Below are positions 1 to 8,925 of a stretch of 64,000 nt of DNA, piece by piece. Position numbers and translations under genes: made by a program. Position 1 is the stretch's first letter. Each line of letters begins with the position of its first letter. The notes beneath the pieces were generated by a model that did no database searches, was not told the origin of the DNA, and saw nothing but the letters and a program-made list of their open reading frames with translations. The DNA is from Methylococcaceae bacterium. GTDB lineage: Bacteria; Pseudomonadota; Gammaproteobacteria; Methylococcales; Methylomonadaceae. Location: the NCBI GenBank assembly GCA_030693065.1, contig JAUYBL010000001.1:1-64000 (forward strand), written 5' to 3'.

Positions 1-102
1 CAAGCCAATCCACAACGCTGGCAGGGACAAACGCGCAACTGGACAACCATTGACCGTGTGCTACTGAATCCCGATCAAGACCAGCAACCAACAGGAGGTT
101 AA
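1..102 (+). CDS. C-terminal fragment of a protein, possibly an integrase-type transposase
   Basis: The first frame is open from the window edge to a TAA at 100-102, giving 33 residues that include QRWQGQTRNW and VLLNPDQ. This pattern resembles the C-terminal tail of integrase-core (rve) transposases, which often end in a basic Trp-containing segment followed by LNP. That likeness is from memory and is weak. Codon phase is intact to the stop. The gene starts outside the window. It lies about 570 bases upstream of nifH, consistent with a cluster boundary shaped by insertion elements. Confidence 0.4.
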   Translation, partial: QANPQRWQGQTRNWTTIDRVLLNPDQDQQPTGG

Positions 103-494
103 CCAATTCAACCAACAGGCTGCTTAATAGCCACTAATGAGCCGACAACTAGATTGAAAATTACCGCTTGATACGCAATCCGGCTCCGGATGATGACGAA
201 GACTTCAGCCAACAAATAACAAAATTCTCACCGCTTTTATCTATCTTCATCTGGAATATCGGCAGAATGGTGCGTCCATCCATTTAGATAGGCGAACCGC
301 GTGTCCGCAGGTCGTCGTAGACTTCTGGCAGACGTGCGTATTGCCGATATAATCTAAGGCGTTTTTTGGTAGTGCAGAACACCCCTCATAAACAACAGCC
401 TTGGTTTTGCCACAAGCGTCTGATTTCGCTGCCGGACAGCTGCCGCTTAATCGCTCTTATTCCGGCCTACAATGGAACTTAGATATAACCCCAC
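103..494. other. Non-coding spacer upstream of nifH with repeat scraps
   Basis: I see no convincing gene here. The stretch contains a 25-base sequence (142-166) found again at 38149-38173, and near 457-472 a copy of the TTATTCCGGCCTACA motif that recurs near 13008 and (ending ACC) near 19124. It looks like degraded insertion-sequence and REP-type material between the fragment at the window edge and the nifH control region. Confidence 0.5.
142..166. repeat. 25-bp dispersed repeat, copy 1
   Basis: This 25-base string, which contains GACAACTAGATTGAAAATTA, is identical to 38149-38173. Here it lies just after a possible transposase C-terminus; the other copy is inside a decayed insertion-sequence region. 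Both contexts suggest the end or subterminal part of the same insertion-sequence family. The IS family itself is not recognised. Confidence 0.6.
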
Positions 495-510
495 TGTTAT
501 TAAGCTTACA
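495..510 (+). promoter_or_regulatory. NifA upstream activator site of nifH
   Basis: The sequence is TGT-N10-ACA (TGT 495-497, ACA 508-510), the NifA enhancer consensus. It lies about 95 bases upstream of a perfect sigma54 -24/-12 element. A near-match, TGT-N10-ACG, sits at 525-540. The DNA between enhancer and promoter is A/T-rich, which would help looping, but I could not find a clear IHF consensus. Confidence 0.8.
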
Positions 511-585
511 GAAGCATAACAAAATGTTTGAAACATAACGTTGCTTACGTTCAGAATAAAAATTGTTTTTGTTATATTTCAATAA

Positions 586-1554
<969 letters not shown>

Positions 1555-1568
1555 ACAGCGAAACACTT

Positions 1569-1643
1569 TAGGATGGGCGGACGTAAGGAAGCCCATCAAA
1601 CCCAACGGCAGCGATGGGCTTCATAAATTCAGCCCATCCTACG
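1569..1643. repeat. Inverted repeat between nifH and nifD
   Basis: TAGGATGGGC at the left end and GCCCATCCTA at the right end form the outer arms of a palindrome. Inner GAAGCCCATC and GATGGGCTTC form a second stem. The same family, with GGGTAGA arms, lies at 14119-14197. A stem-loop here could stabilise nifH mRNA relative to nifDK, as has been described for other nifH-nifD spacers; that role is inference. Confidence 0.75.
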
Positions 1644-1701
1644 TTTTAAATCCTCAAACCTGTCTATGGGAGATTACCCATGACATTAGCAGGAGACACC
1701 C

Positions 1702-3183
1702 ATGGCCGCTCTAACAAGAGAAGAGACCGAAGCGCTTATTCAAGAAGTGCTGGAAGTCTATCCGGAACAAGCACGAAAAGATCGCGCTAAACATTTAGCA
1801 GTTAACGATCAATCGCTTGAAAAATCTAACAAATGTATTACTTCAAACCGTAAATCCCAACCCGGCGTAATGACCATTCGTGGTTGTGCTTACGCAGGTT
1901 CAAAGGGTGTGGTTTGGGGGCCGATCAAAGATATGATTCATATCTCCCATGGCCCAGTTGGCTGTGGTCAGTATTCCCGCGCAGGTCGTCGTAACTATTA
2001 TGTCGGCACAACCGGTGTGAATACTTTCGGCACAATGAACTTTACTTCTGACTTTCAGGAAAAAGACATCGTATTCGGCGGCGATAAAAAACTCGCCAAA
2101 ATCATGCTCGAAATTGAAGAACTGTTTCCACTGCATAAAGGCATCAGCATTCAATCAGAATGTCCAATTGGTTTGATTGGTGATGATATTGAAGCGGTCG
2201 CCAAAAAAGCCAACAAAGAAATCGGCAAACCCGTCGTACCGGTTCGTTGCGAAGGCTTCCGCGGCGTATCACAATCGCTAGGCCATCACATCGCCAATGA
2301 CGCGATTCGGGACTGGGTATTGGAAAATCGCGATGGTGATGAAAGTTTTCCAACCACGCCTTATGACGTTGCGGTCATCGGTGACTACAACATCGGTGGT
2401 GATGCCTGGGCTTCACGTACATTGCTGGAAGAAATGGGCTTACGCGTAGTCGCTCAATGGTCTGGCGACGGTACCATTGCTGAAATGGAAAAAACTCCCA
2501 AGGTGAAATTGAACTTGATCCATTGCTATCGCTCAATGAACTACATTGCACGGCACATGGAAGAAAAGTACAAAATTCCCTGGATTGAGTACAACTTCTT
2601 TGGCCCGACCAAAATTGCCGAAAGCTTACGCAAAATTGCGGCGTTGTTTGATGAAACCATTCAAGCCGGTGCGGAAAGAGTTATCGCCAAATACCAAGCT
2701 GAATACGATGCGGTTATCGCCAAGTACAAACCACGTCTGCAAGGCAAACGCGTGATGCTCTATGTCGGCGGTCTGCGTCCGCGTCATGTAATCGGCGCCT
2801 ATGAAGACTTAGGTATGGAAGTAGTGGGAACTGGTTATGAATTCGGTCATAACGATGATTACGACCGCACCATTAAAGAAATGGGCAATGCAACGTTGAT
2901 TTATGACGACGTCACCGGCTATGAATTTGAAGAGTTCGTTAAGAAAGTACAGCCTGATTTGATCGGTTCCGGCATCAAGGAAAAGTACATTTTCCAAAAA
3001 ATGGGTATCCCGTTCCGTCAAATGCACTCTTGGGATTATTCCGGTCCTTATCACGGTTATGACGGCTTTGCCATCTTCGCCAGAGATATGGACATGACAT
3101 TGAATAACCCGTGCTGGAAACAAGTGAAAGTGCCCTGGAAGACAGATGAAAGTACCAAGGTAGCGGTTGCTGCAAGCGCTTAA
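1702..3183 (+). CDS. nifD: Nitrogenase molybdenum-iron protein alpha chain
   Basis: NifD is the alpha subunit of the alpha2beta2 MoFe protein; it binds FeMo-co and shares the P-cluster with NifK. At 493 residues its numbering matches Azotobacter: P-cluster ligands C62, C88 and C154, the FeMo-co ligands C275 (IHCYRSMN) and H442 (MHSWDY), and H195 near the active site. The ATG at 1702 follows CAGGAG with a six-base gap. The gene lies 147 bases after nifH and is cotranscribed from the nifH promoter. The spacer to nifK again contains short palindromes. Confidence 0.98.
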   Translation: MAALTREETEALIQEVLEVYPEQARKDRAKHLAVNDQSLEKSNKCITSNRKSQPGVMTIRGCAYAGSKGVVWGPIKDMIHISHGPVGCGQYSRAGRRNYYVGTTGVNTFGTMNFTSDFQEKDIVFGGDKKLAKIMLEIEELFPLHKGISIQSECPIGLIGDDIEAVAKKANKEIGKPVVPVRCEGFRGVSQSLGHHIANDAIRDWVLENRDGDESFPTTPYDVAVIGDYNIGGDAWASRTLLEEMGLRVVAQWSGDGTIAEMEKTPKVKLNLIHCYRSMNYIARHMEEKYKIPWIEYNFFGPTKIAESLRKIAALFDETIQAGAERVIAKYQAEYDAVIAKYKPRLQGKRVMLYVGGLRPRHVIGAYEDLGMEVVGTGYEFGHNDDYDRTIKEMGNATLIYDDVTGYEFEEFVKKVQPDLIGSGIKEKYIFQKMGIPFRQMHSWDYSGPYHGYDGFAIFARDMDMTLNNPCWKQVKVPWKTDESTKVAVAASA

Positions 3184-3190
3184 TTTGTAA

Positions 3191-3265
3191 GGTGGGCAGT
3201 TCTGCCCACCGTTTTGAGTCGTATATTCATGGTGGACAGGAAGAATTAAATGCCCACCCTACCCG
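3191..3265. repeat. Palindromic repeat between nifD and nifK
   Basis: GGTGGGCAG-TT-CTGCCCACC (3191-3210) is a perfect short hairpin with no T-run after it. It is followed by GGTGGACAGG and TGCCCACCCTACC, a second partial copy. A related GGTGGGCA/TGCCCACC pair is at 21600-21623. It is unlikely to be a terminator because it lacks a U-tract and nifK is required. Confidence 0.7.
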
Positions 3266-3310
3266 TTCTCAACATGCCGTCCACAGATTAGTGGCGCGTA
3301 GGAGATTGTC

Positions 3311-4882
3311 ATGAGTCAAGAAGTCGATAACATTCAAGCCAGCTATCCTTTGTTCCGTAAAGATGAATACAAGGATAATTTGGCAAATAAACGTGAAGCT
3401 TACGAAGAGCGTCACCCCCAGGAAAAAATTGATGAAGTCTTCCAATGGACGACTACTAAGGAATACCAAGAACTCAATTTTAACCGTGAAGCATTAACCG
3501 TAAACCCAGCTAAAGCCTGCCAACCCTTAGGCGCTGTACTTTGTGCGCTGGGTTTTGAAAAAACCATGCCTTATGTGCATGGCTCACAAGGTTGCGTCGC
3601 GTATTTCCGTACTTACTTCAATCGTCATTTTAAAGAACCGATCGCTTGTGTCTCCGATTCAATGACTGAAGATGCGGCCGTTTTCGGTGGACAAAAGAAC
3701 ATGTTTGCCGGCCTTGAAAACGCCAAAGCTTTGTACAAACCGGACATCATTGCCGTATCAACCACTTGTATGGCAGAAGTTATCGGTGACGACTTAAACG
3801 CCTTCATCAACAACGCTAAAAAAGCCGGTCATATTGAGCAGGAATTTCCAACGCCTTATGCGCATACGCCAAGCTTTGTCGGTAGTCATACCACCGGTTG
3901 GGACAATATGTTCGAAGGCATGCTGAAATATTTCACGCTGAATTTCATGGATGACAAAAAAGTCGGCTCAAACGGCAAGATTAACCTTGTGCCCGGCTTT
4001 GAAACTTATCTGGGTAACTTCCGTGTCATCAAACGCATGATGACTGAAATGGGTGTTGATTACACATTATTGAGCGATCCTTCTGAAGTATTGGATACCC
4101 CGGCTGACGGTCATTTCCGTATGTATGCCGGCGGCACTACCCAGGCTGAAGTCAAAGATGCGCCTAATGCAATTGATACCTTATTGTTACAACCTTGGCA
4201 GTTAGAAAAGACTAAAAAGTTTGTCGACAATATCTGGCATCAACCTGCTACGGCTATCAATATCCCAATGGGCCTGGAATGGACTGACCAATTCTTGATG
4301 AAAGTCTCTGAATTGACCGGCAAACCGATTCCTGCTTCTCTGGAACTTGAACGTGGTCGCTTGGTTGACATGATGACTGATTCACATGCCTGGATGCATG
4401 GCAAAAAGTTTGCCTTATACGGTGATGCGGATTTTGTGATGGGAATGACCAAGTTCCTACTGGAGCTGGGTGCAGAACCTAGCGACGTACTTTGCAATCA
4501 CGCTAACAAACGCTGGCAAAAAGCCATGCAAAAAATCCTTGATGCCTCACCTTACGGCGTTAACACACAACTCCATATAGGCAAGGATTTATGGCATTTC
4601 CGCTCATTAGTCTTCACTAATAAGCCTGACTTCATGATCGGTAACTCTTATGGCAAGTTCATCCAACGCGACACTTTCTATAAAGGCGAAGAGTTTGAAG
4701 TGCCGTTAATCCGTATCGGTTTCCCAATCTTTGACAGACACCATTTGCACAGAATGACCACACTGGGTTATGAAGGCGCGATTTATCTGCTGACAACCCT
4801 GGTCAATGCGGTACTGGAGCAATTGGATAAAGAAACCAAAGGCATGGGCACTACTGATTACAACTACGATTTGATTCGTTAA
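3311..4882 (+). CDS. nifK: Nitrogenase molybdenum-iron protein beta chain
   Basis: NifK is the beta subunit of MoFe protein and holds the other half of the P-cluster. It has 523 residues, and the P-cluster cysteines fall at C70 (AKACQPLG), C95 (GSQGCVAY) and C153 (TTCMAEVIGDD), the Azotobacter positions. The N-terminal helical arm that wraps around NifD is present (first about 50 residues, ending QWTTTKEYQELNF). The start is ATG 3311 after AGGAG. The gene lies 127 bases after nifD. A terminator-like hairpin follows in the spacer to nifT. Confidence 0.98.
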   Translation: MSQEVDNIQASYPLFRKDEYKDNLANKREAYEERHPQEKIDEVFQWTTTKEYQELNFNREALTVNPAKACQPLGAVLCALGFEKTMPYVHGSQGCVAYFRTYFNRHFKEPIACVSDSMTEDAAVFGGQKNMFAGLENAKALYKPDIIAVSTTCMAEVIGDDLNAFINNAKKAGHIEQEFPTPYAHTPSFVGSHTTGWDNMFEGMLKYFTLNFMDDKKVGSNGKINLVPGFETYLGNFRVIKRMMTEMGVDYTLLSDPSEVLDTPADGHFRMYAGGTTQAEVKDAPNAIDTLLLQPWQLEKTKKFVDNIWHQPATAINIPMGLEWTDQFLMKVSELTGKPIPASLELERGRLVDMMTDSHAWMHGKKFALYGDADFVMGMTKFLLELGAEPSDVLCNHANKRWQKAMQKILDASPYGVNTQLHIGKDLWHFRSLVFTNKPDFMIGNSYGKFIQRDTFYKGEEFEVPLIRIGFPIFDRHHLHRMTTLGYEGAIYLLTTLVNAVLEQLDKETKGMGTTDYNYDLIR

Positions 4883-4923
4883 GTGATCAATGTATGTGGG
4901 GCGATGATTTGTGAACATACGCC

Positions 4924-4958
4924 CCTTCTCCCTCTGGGAGAAGGCTGGGATGAGGGGA
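4924..4958. repeat. REP-like hairpin after nifK
   Basis: CCTTCTCCC-TCT-GGGAGAAGG (4924-4944) followed by CTGGGATGAGGGG is one unit of a widespread REP-like family. An inverted relative is inside the 3' end of nifE (10977-11011), and a third resides in the MITE at 9126-9218. It forms a pair with the hairpin at 4998-5024. Confidence 0.75.
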
Positions 4959-4997
4959 TAAAGAAGCTATTCTCGATATTTATTTCCCCTCACCCAA

Positions 4998-5025
4998 CCC
5001 TCTCCCTTTGGAGAGGGCTTTTTTC
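4998..5025 (+). terminator. Terminator-like hairpin between nifK and nifT
   Basis: CCCTCTCC-CTTT-GGAGAGGG (4998-5017) is followed by CTTTTTTC. The stem is 8 bp and the U-run six bases, so it could act as a partial Rho-independent terminator, reducing expression of nifT and later genes relative to nifHDK. It is also a member of the local REP-like family, so the terminator role may be incidental. Confidence 0.55.
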
Positions 5026-5070
5026 ATGAATCCGCCTCATCCTTAAAAATGCGCATAACGGAGAATCATA

Positions 5071-5295
5071 ATGCCCAGTGTCATGCTGAAAAAAAACGCT
5101 GAGGGCAAATTAGTCTTCTACGTTCCTAAAAAAGATTTGGAAGAAGTTGCAGAATCCGTTGAGTTTGATAGCCCCGAAAAATGGGGTGGTGAAGTGCTAC
5201 TCAGCGACGGTTCAAAATATTACTTTGAACCGATTAATGCACAACCTGATTTCCCGGTCACCTTGCGCGCTAAACGTTTAGATTCAGGAGAGTAA
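5071..5295 (+). CDS. nifT: Nitrogen fixation protein NifT
   Basis: NifT (also FixU) is a small protein of unknown exact role that usually sits directly after nifK. This one has 74 residues beginning MPSVMLKKN, with the typical beta-rich body (KLVFYVPKKDLEE, WGGEVLLSDGSKYYFEP). Mutants in other diazotrophs generally have little phenotype. ATG 5071 follows CGGAG. It is two bases ahead of the ferredoxin gene, so the two are almost certainly coupled. Confidence 0.9.
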   Translation: MPSVMLKKNAEGKLVFYVPKKDLEEVAESVEFDSPEKWGGEVLLSDGSKYYFEPINAQPDFPVTLRAKRLDSGE

Positions 5296-5297
5296 TC

Positions 5298-5498
5298 ATG
5301 TCCTTATATATTGTTGAAGCGGATTGCATTTCATGCGGCGACTGCCTGCCAGTATGCCCGACCGACTCTATCACCGAAGGTGCTATTGTTTTTAAAATCG
5401 ACGCCAAAACCTGTACCGAATGCGAGGGCGATTTTGACGTCCCACAATGCGTCAAAGTGTGCCCGATCGATAACTGCATTTTGCCGTTAAAGGCATAA
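5298..5498 (+). CDS. 2[4Fe-4S] ferredoxin of the nif cluster
   Basis: This 66-residue dicluster ferredoxin has a first motif C-x2-C-x2-C-x3-C (C10, C13, C16, C20) and a second with an enlarged loop (C39-x2-C42-x8-C51-x3-C55, ending CP). The extended second loop is typical of Alvin/FdxN-type nif ferredoxins. These can donate electrons to NifB or nitrogenase; which partner applies here is inference. Its ribosome-binding site is CAGGAG (5285-5290). It is packed between nifT and the nafY-like gene. Confidence 0.9.
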   Translation: MSLYIVEADCISCGDCLPVCPTDSITEGAIVFKIDAKTCTECEGDFDVPQCVKVCPIDNCILPLKA

Positions 5499-5502
5499 CC
5501 CA

Positions 5503-6213
5503 ATGAACAGCCAGGCTGCACTCTCACGAGAACTGGCTTTACGTATCGGGTTGGCGGCTCATGCGCTGCCCGATACGGATGCCAAACGCTTGTTGTCAGT
5601 CTTAACTGACTGCATCGACCTCCCCCTTACTGAAGAAAAAATTGCCGACATCACTTTAAAAACTTTAAAAACCGCCAAAGCAGGCGAGTTTTTGGACATT
5701 GACAGCACTTTATTGGCGCAAGCGTTAAACATTCTTCAAGCCAAACCGCAATCAGCCACCGGCGTATGGGAACTGGAAGCTTATACCGATGGTGCTATGC
5801 CCGGTTCCGTTAGGATTGCTTGTGCCAGCAGTGACGGCATTAACGTCGATGGTCATTTTGGATCTTGCAGCCAATTCTTGATTTTTCAAGTGTCCGCCGA
5901 TGAAGTTCGCCTAATCGACAGTCGCAGTACGGACATCCCTGAAGACCTGGAAGTGGAAGATAAAAACGTCTTTAGAGCTGAACTAATCCAAGATTGCCAG
6001 GTACTTTATATTGCCTCAGTCGGCGGTCCGGCAGCGGCAAAAATCGTCAAACGGGGTATCCATCCGATGAAGCTATCCGGCATTGAAGCCATTGCTGACA
6101 TTATCGATCAACTGCAAACAGTTATTGCCGGAACGCCGCCGCCATGGCTGGCTAAAGCCATGGGTATTGACGCCAGCGAGCGGTTTAGATTTGAGCGGGA
6201 GGCAACGGGATGA
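5503..6213 (+). CDS. NafY/NifY-like nitrogenase accessory protein, copy 1
   Basis: Proteins of this family bind FeMo-co or apo-dinitrogenase during maturation. The N-terminal ~90 residues (SRELALRIGLAAHALP, then LLSVLTD) resemble the apo-protein-binding domain of NafY/NifY. The C-terminal ~130 residues form the NifX/NifB-C cofactor-binding fold with the DGHFGSCSQFL motif and GGPAAAKIVKRG. It has 236 residues. A second copy of the same two-domain design is at 20324-21037. It begins four bases after the ferredoxin stop and overlaps the next gene by four bases (ATGA). NifY or NafY cannot be told apart from sequence alone. Confidence 0.85.
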   Translation: MNSQAALSRELALRIGLAAHALPDTDAKRLLSVLTDCIDLPLTEEKIADITLKTLKTAKAGEFLDIDSTLLAQALNILQAKPQSATGVWELEAYTDGAMPGSVRIACASSDGINVDGHFGSCSQFLIFQVSADEVRLIDSRSTDIPEDLEVEDKNVFRAELIQDCQVLYIASVGGPAAAKIVKRGIHPMKLSGIEAIADIIDQLQTVIAGTPPPWLAKAMGIDASERFRFEREATG

Positions 6214-6476
6214 TTACTACAGAACAAGTCAATGCAATCGTGGCAAAGATTGAAACAGCGGGGCTTAATGACACAACCGTTTCGGCGCTACGACAGGATT
6301 TTCAACCCATCCATTTCACTTACTGCATGGATGATGATCTGCCGAATAATAAGCCCATCATTGAACTAAATGACTTCAATCTTTATCTAATTGATGGGCG
6401 TGAACACTGCTTATGCCTGACCAATGATTATGAGGTTGCAACAGGTATTGTGGTTGCAGAAATTATTCCTGACTAA
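6210..6476 (+). CDS. Small conserved nif-cluster protein (DUF6129-like)
   Basis: This 88-residue acidic protein starts at an ATG overlapping the nafY-like stop (ATGA), so it is translationally coupled. It contains two cysteines (FTYCMDDD and REHCLCL) but no cofactor motif I can name. Its position between nafY and the Fe-S/LRV gene matches small proteins annotated as DUF6129 in nif clusters of methanotrophs and Azotobacter-like bacteria; that match is from memory. Function unknown. Confidence 0.65.
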   Translation: MITTEQVNAIVAKIETAGLNDTTVSALRQDFQPIHFTYCMDDDLPNNKPIIELNDFNLYLIDGREHCLCLTNDYEVATGIVVAEIIPD

Positions 6477-6490
6477 ACGGAACTGAACGC

Positions 6491-7267
6491 ATGTCTGGTC
6501 CTGAAAGCCCTGTTAGCGTTCCGATTGCGGATTGCAGTTGTTGTCGTTTTCGCAGCAAAACGTTGTTGATGGGACGTTGTATGCCGGGTGACACCTGCGT
6601 ATCCGTAGAAAGCGGCCGCCAGATAGACCGTTTTTTTCGGGTTAATCCCGGTTATGCCGAGCAATACCTTGATGATGTCTTTTGGGAAAGACGCGCGATT
6701 GCGGTCCGATATGCACCGCAAAAAGCACTGTCCAAGCTTATTTATGATGAAGATGAAGTGGTTAGACGCGCAGTTGCTTATCGCCTGCCGCAGGCTCAGC
6801 TCAATCAACTGATTGATGATCCAGACCGCGAAGTGCGAATGACGGTAGCTGATCGTATTGCCCCTGAAGACTTGGAAAAACTGGCCAACGACAGGGACTA
6901 CATCGTTAGATTGACCATTGCCAGACGACTACCCGCAGGACGCTTATTTCGTTTTATTCGCGATAAAGATGCCCAAGTTCGCAAAGTGGTCGCGGAACGC
7001 TTACCTGAAGTCAGTTTGGGATTAATGGCTCATGACGACGCTCCTGAAGTGCGGCGCATCGTTGCTGAACGAATGAGTCCATCGGATGCCGTGACGCTCT
7101 TAAATGATCCCGATTGGGTGGTTCGCTACACAGCGGTTCAGCGTGTAGCGCCCGAGGCATTGATGTGCATGATTGATGATCCCGAGCCGGATGTCAGAGC
7201 CGCAGTACATGAACGTTTAAATATGCATTCCCAAGAGCCCCATGGGAACAATAAACCGGAAGCATAA
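6491..7267 (+). CDS. 4Fe-4S-binding leucine-rich repeat variant (LRV) protein
   Basis: The N-terminus carries a cysteine cluster (ADCSCCRFRS, then GRCMPGDTCV), the [4Fe-4S] domain of the Azotobacter vinelandii LRV protein. It is followed by about seven 24-residue LRV repeats with the pattern VRRAVAxRLP / VRMTVADRI / VRKVVAERLP. The 258-residue length fits the family. The repeats form a curved alpha/3-10 helical scaffold. The gene lies inside nif clusters in Azotobacter as well, but its role there is not established. It lies 14 bases after the previous gene and two bases ahead of the next. Confidence 0.88.
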   Translation: MSGPESPVSVPIADCSCCRFRSKTLLMGRCMPGDTCVSVESGRQIDRFFRVNPGYAEQYLDDVFWERRAIAVRYAPQKALSKLIYDEDEVVRRAVAYRLPQAQLNQLIDDPDREVRMTVADRIAPEDLEKLANDRDYIVRLTIARRLPAGRLFRFIRDKDAQVRKVVAERLPEVSLGLMAHDDAPEVRRIVAERMSPSDAVTLLNDPDWVVRYTAVQRVAPEALMCMIDDPEPDVRAAVHERLNMHSQEPHGNNKPEA

Positions 7268-7269
7268 CT

Positions 7270-8232
7270 ATGGCTGAACAAATATTTCAACTAGATGGGC
7301 CGCAGCTGGCAAAGATTTGTAAAAGCACTGTGCCGGGGCTGGATGATGAATTTCTACTCGCCAAACTGCAATCGCTCAACCCGAGCTACCCGATGCGTTT
7401 GGCCAAAGTCGGCGAAGAATGGTATCGCCTAGGAGGCGTTGTCGATATGGACGGCAACCGTATTGCCAATGACTTGGTGGAATGGACCGAACGAACCTAT
7501 ATCGAATGCGGTAAAAACCTGCAAACCCTGATTGATCATGCGCGCCAACAAAAGCTGATCGCCACCCGACAAACCGGTAACACCCTGCATTTTGTGGTGC
7601 AAACCGGACCTAAAGCAGAACAATTTGTCCAGATCGATATTGATAAAACGCATGAAGTGTCAGATCGATTACTGGTTAATGAACATAATCCGCCTGAGGA
7701 TTTAGAAGAATTTATTGATCCATTGGACCCGGAATGCATAGAAGCATTCGGTGTTGGAGCCGCGCGTTATTTTTATCGACGTAAAGCTGACGTGGCGATT
7801 TTCATGGATGAAATCAATAAATACCATATTGAAGAACATCCGGTGCAACGTTTCATGGATGACTGGAACCGAAGTAGCGCCCAGCAAAAAGTCGTACTGT
7901 CCGAAGATTGGATTATTCGGCCCTACAGAAATACCGGGCGCTTTGGGGAGCAAATAATTAACGTTGAAATTATCAATGCCCAGCAAAAAAACGTGCCGCA
8001 ACTGGAAGATATTAACGGTAAAAAAGGCACGTCACTGCATAACCTGTTAACTCGTTTTGATCGTCAGGCAGGTTATCCCTTTGCGTGGTTCTTTTATATG
8101 GTCAAAGGCAAGCTGGTGTCTCCGCACACCGGTGGCGCTGTTTTTAAGGATGTTAGCGGAGATTTTTCTTACTTACCCGAACGTGATGTCGCGGTACTTA
8201 AAGATTGGATCAACACGCCTTATAGCGTGTAG
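7270..8232 (+). CDS. Unrecognised nif-associated protein, 320 aa
   Basis: I do not recognise a named domain. The protein is soluble, without signal peptide or membrane segment, and rich in charged and aromatic residues (WYRLGG, VEWTERTYIECGKN, ARYFYRRKADVAIFMDEINKYH). It begins two bases after the LRV gene stop and ends 52 bases before the Nif11 gene, so it belongs to the same operon and probably serves nitrogenase assembly or protection. This is inference from position only. Confidence 0.7.
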   Translation: MAEQIFQLDGPQLAKICKSTVPGLDDEFLLAKLQSLNPSYPMRLAKVGEEWYRLGGVVDMDGNRIANDLVEWTERTYIECGKNLQTLIDHARQQKLIATRQTGNTLHFVVQTGPKAEQFVQIDIDKTHEVSDRLLVNEHNPPEDLEEFIDPLDPECIEAFGVGAARYFYRRKADVAIFMDEINKYHIEEHPVQRFMDDWNRSSAQQKVVLSEDWIIRPYRNTGRFGEQIINVEIINAQQKNVPQLEDINGKKGTSLHNLLTRFDRQAGYPFAWFFYMVKGKLVSPHTGGAVFKDVSGDFSYLPERDVAVLKDWINTPYSV

Positions 8233-8284
8233 CTACAACACGGGGATTTCATCATCTTTTTTATCAACAACAGGAGTAAATAGT

Positions 8285-8503
8285 ATGGCAATCGCACAAA
8301 TCAAAGCCTTCTCTGAGCACGCAAAAACAGATCCTGAATTAAAGGAAAAACTGTTAGCGGTACAAAAAATCAGGGAACTTATTGCATTAGGCAAAGAATA
8401 CAACTTTGAACTGGATGAAGTAGAACTCTACCCACCCAACGAACCGCAATTTGTCGAAGAACAACTTTCTGAAAAAATGGCTAAAGCCTTACTGAGAGTT
8501 TAA
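8285..8503 (+). CDS. Nif11-domain small protein
   Basis: The 72-residue product (MAIAQIKAFSEHA..., DPELKEKLLAVQKIRELIALGKEYNF) matches the Nif11 leader-peptide-like family: a helix followed by the PELxxKL...ALGKEYNFxLxxxE pattern. Nif11 proteins are found in nif clusters and as leader regions of RiPP precursors; there is no Gly-Gly cleavage site or core peptide here, so this is the nif type. I chose ATG 8285 because CAGGAG (8271-8276) precedes it by a normal distance; an upstream in-frame extension to 8057 lies within the previous gene and is spurious. It is the last gene of the nifHDK operon. Confidence 0.85.
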   Translation: MAIAQIKAFSEHAKTDPELKEKLLAVQKIRELIALGKEYNFELDEVELYPPNEPQFVEEQLSEKMAKALLRV

Positions 8504-8513
8504 ATCTTTGTAG

Positions 8514-8559
8514 GCCGGAAACATCTGTTCAAACGCCAGTGAGAACAGGTGTTTTCGGC
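8514..8559. repeat. REP-like hairpin after the first nif operon
   Basis: GCCGGAAACATCTGTTC (8514-8530) and GAACAGGTGTTTTCGGC (8543-8559) are imperfect inverted arms. The element lies between two convergent genes (Nif11 gene on +, SmbP-like gene on -), where a bidirectional hairpin could stop readthrough. It belongs to the GCCGGAA/TTCCGGC family seen also at 12970-13022 and 19015-19140. Confidence 0.7.
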
Positions 8560-8565
8560 ATGAGA

Positions 8566-8925
8566 CTATTCTGATTTAAGTAATTTATATAAGCCTAAGG
8601 CCTTGTTCAACTCGTCTGTTGCACCTTTTATATCACCGGCTTTCACTTTAATTTGCGCCTGAATAATGCTTGCGGTGGCCTGTTTGACGATGTCCGGATT
8701 TCCCCTTACTTGCTCGGATTCCGCACGCGCCGTTTTTAAATGTTCGCTGGGCGGCACGAAATCCTTATGTAGGATTTCAACCTTAGCCTTTTCAATATGC
8801 ATAATGGTCGCATTTGGGCTGTGGGCTGTGACTTGGGCGGCTTCTTCTGCACTAGCGATAACGCTGAATTCCCCCAATGAAAAAGCCAGTGATAATATTA
8901 ACGCGGTGTTTTTGATAGCATTCAT
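8566..8925 (-). CDS. Small exported protein, SmbP-like
   Basis: The 119-residue product has a signal peptide (about residues 1-26, hydrophobic ALILSLAFSLGEFSVIASA, cleavage near ASA-EE) and a mature helical region with spaced His and Lys (MHIEKAKVEILHK, HLKTARAESEQ). This pattern recalls SmbP, the small periplasmic metal-binding protein of Nitrosomonas, although it has far fewer histidines. It is the only - strand gene inside the nif cluster, between the end of operon 1 and the nifE promoter. Function in nitrogen fixation, if any, is unknown. Confidence 0.6.
   Translation of the reverse strand: MNAIKNTALILSLAFSLGEFSVIASAEEAAQVTAHSPNATIMHIEKAKVEILHKDFVPPSEHLKTARAESEQVRGNPDIVKQATASIIQAQIKVKAGDIKGATDELNKALGLYKLLKSE

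Noticed and set aside
8057-8284. N-terminal extension of the Nif11 protein
   Set aside because: It overlaps the 320-aa gene in another frame; the ATG at 8285 has a good CAGGAG site and gives the family's normal length.
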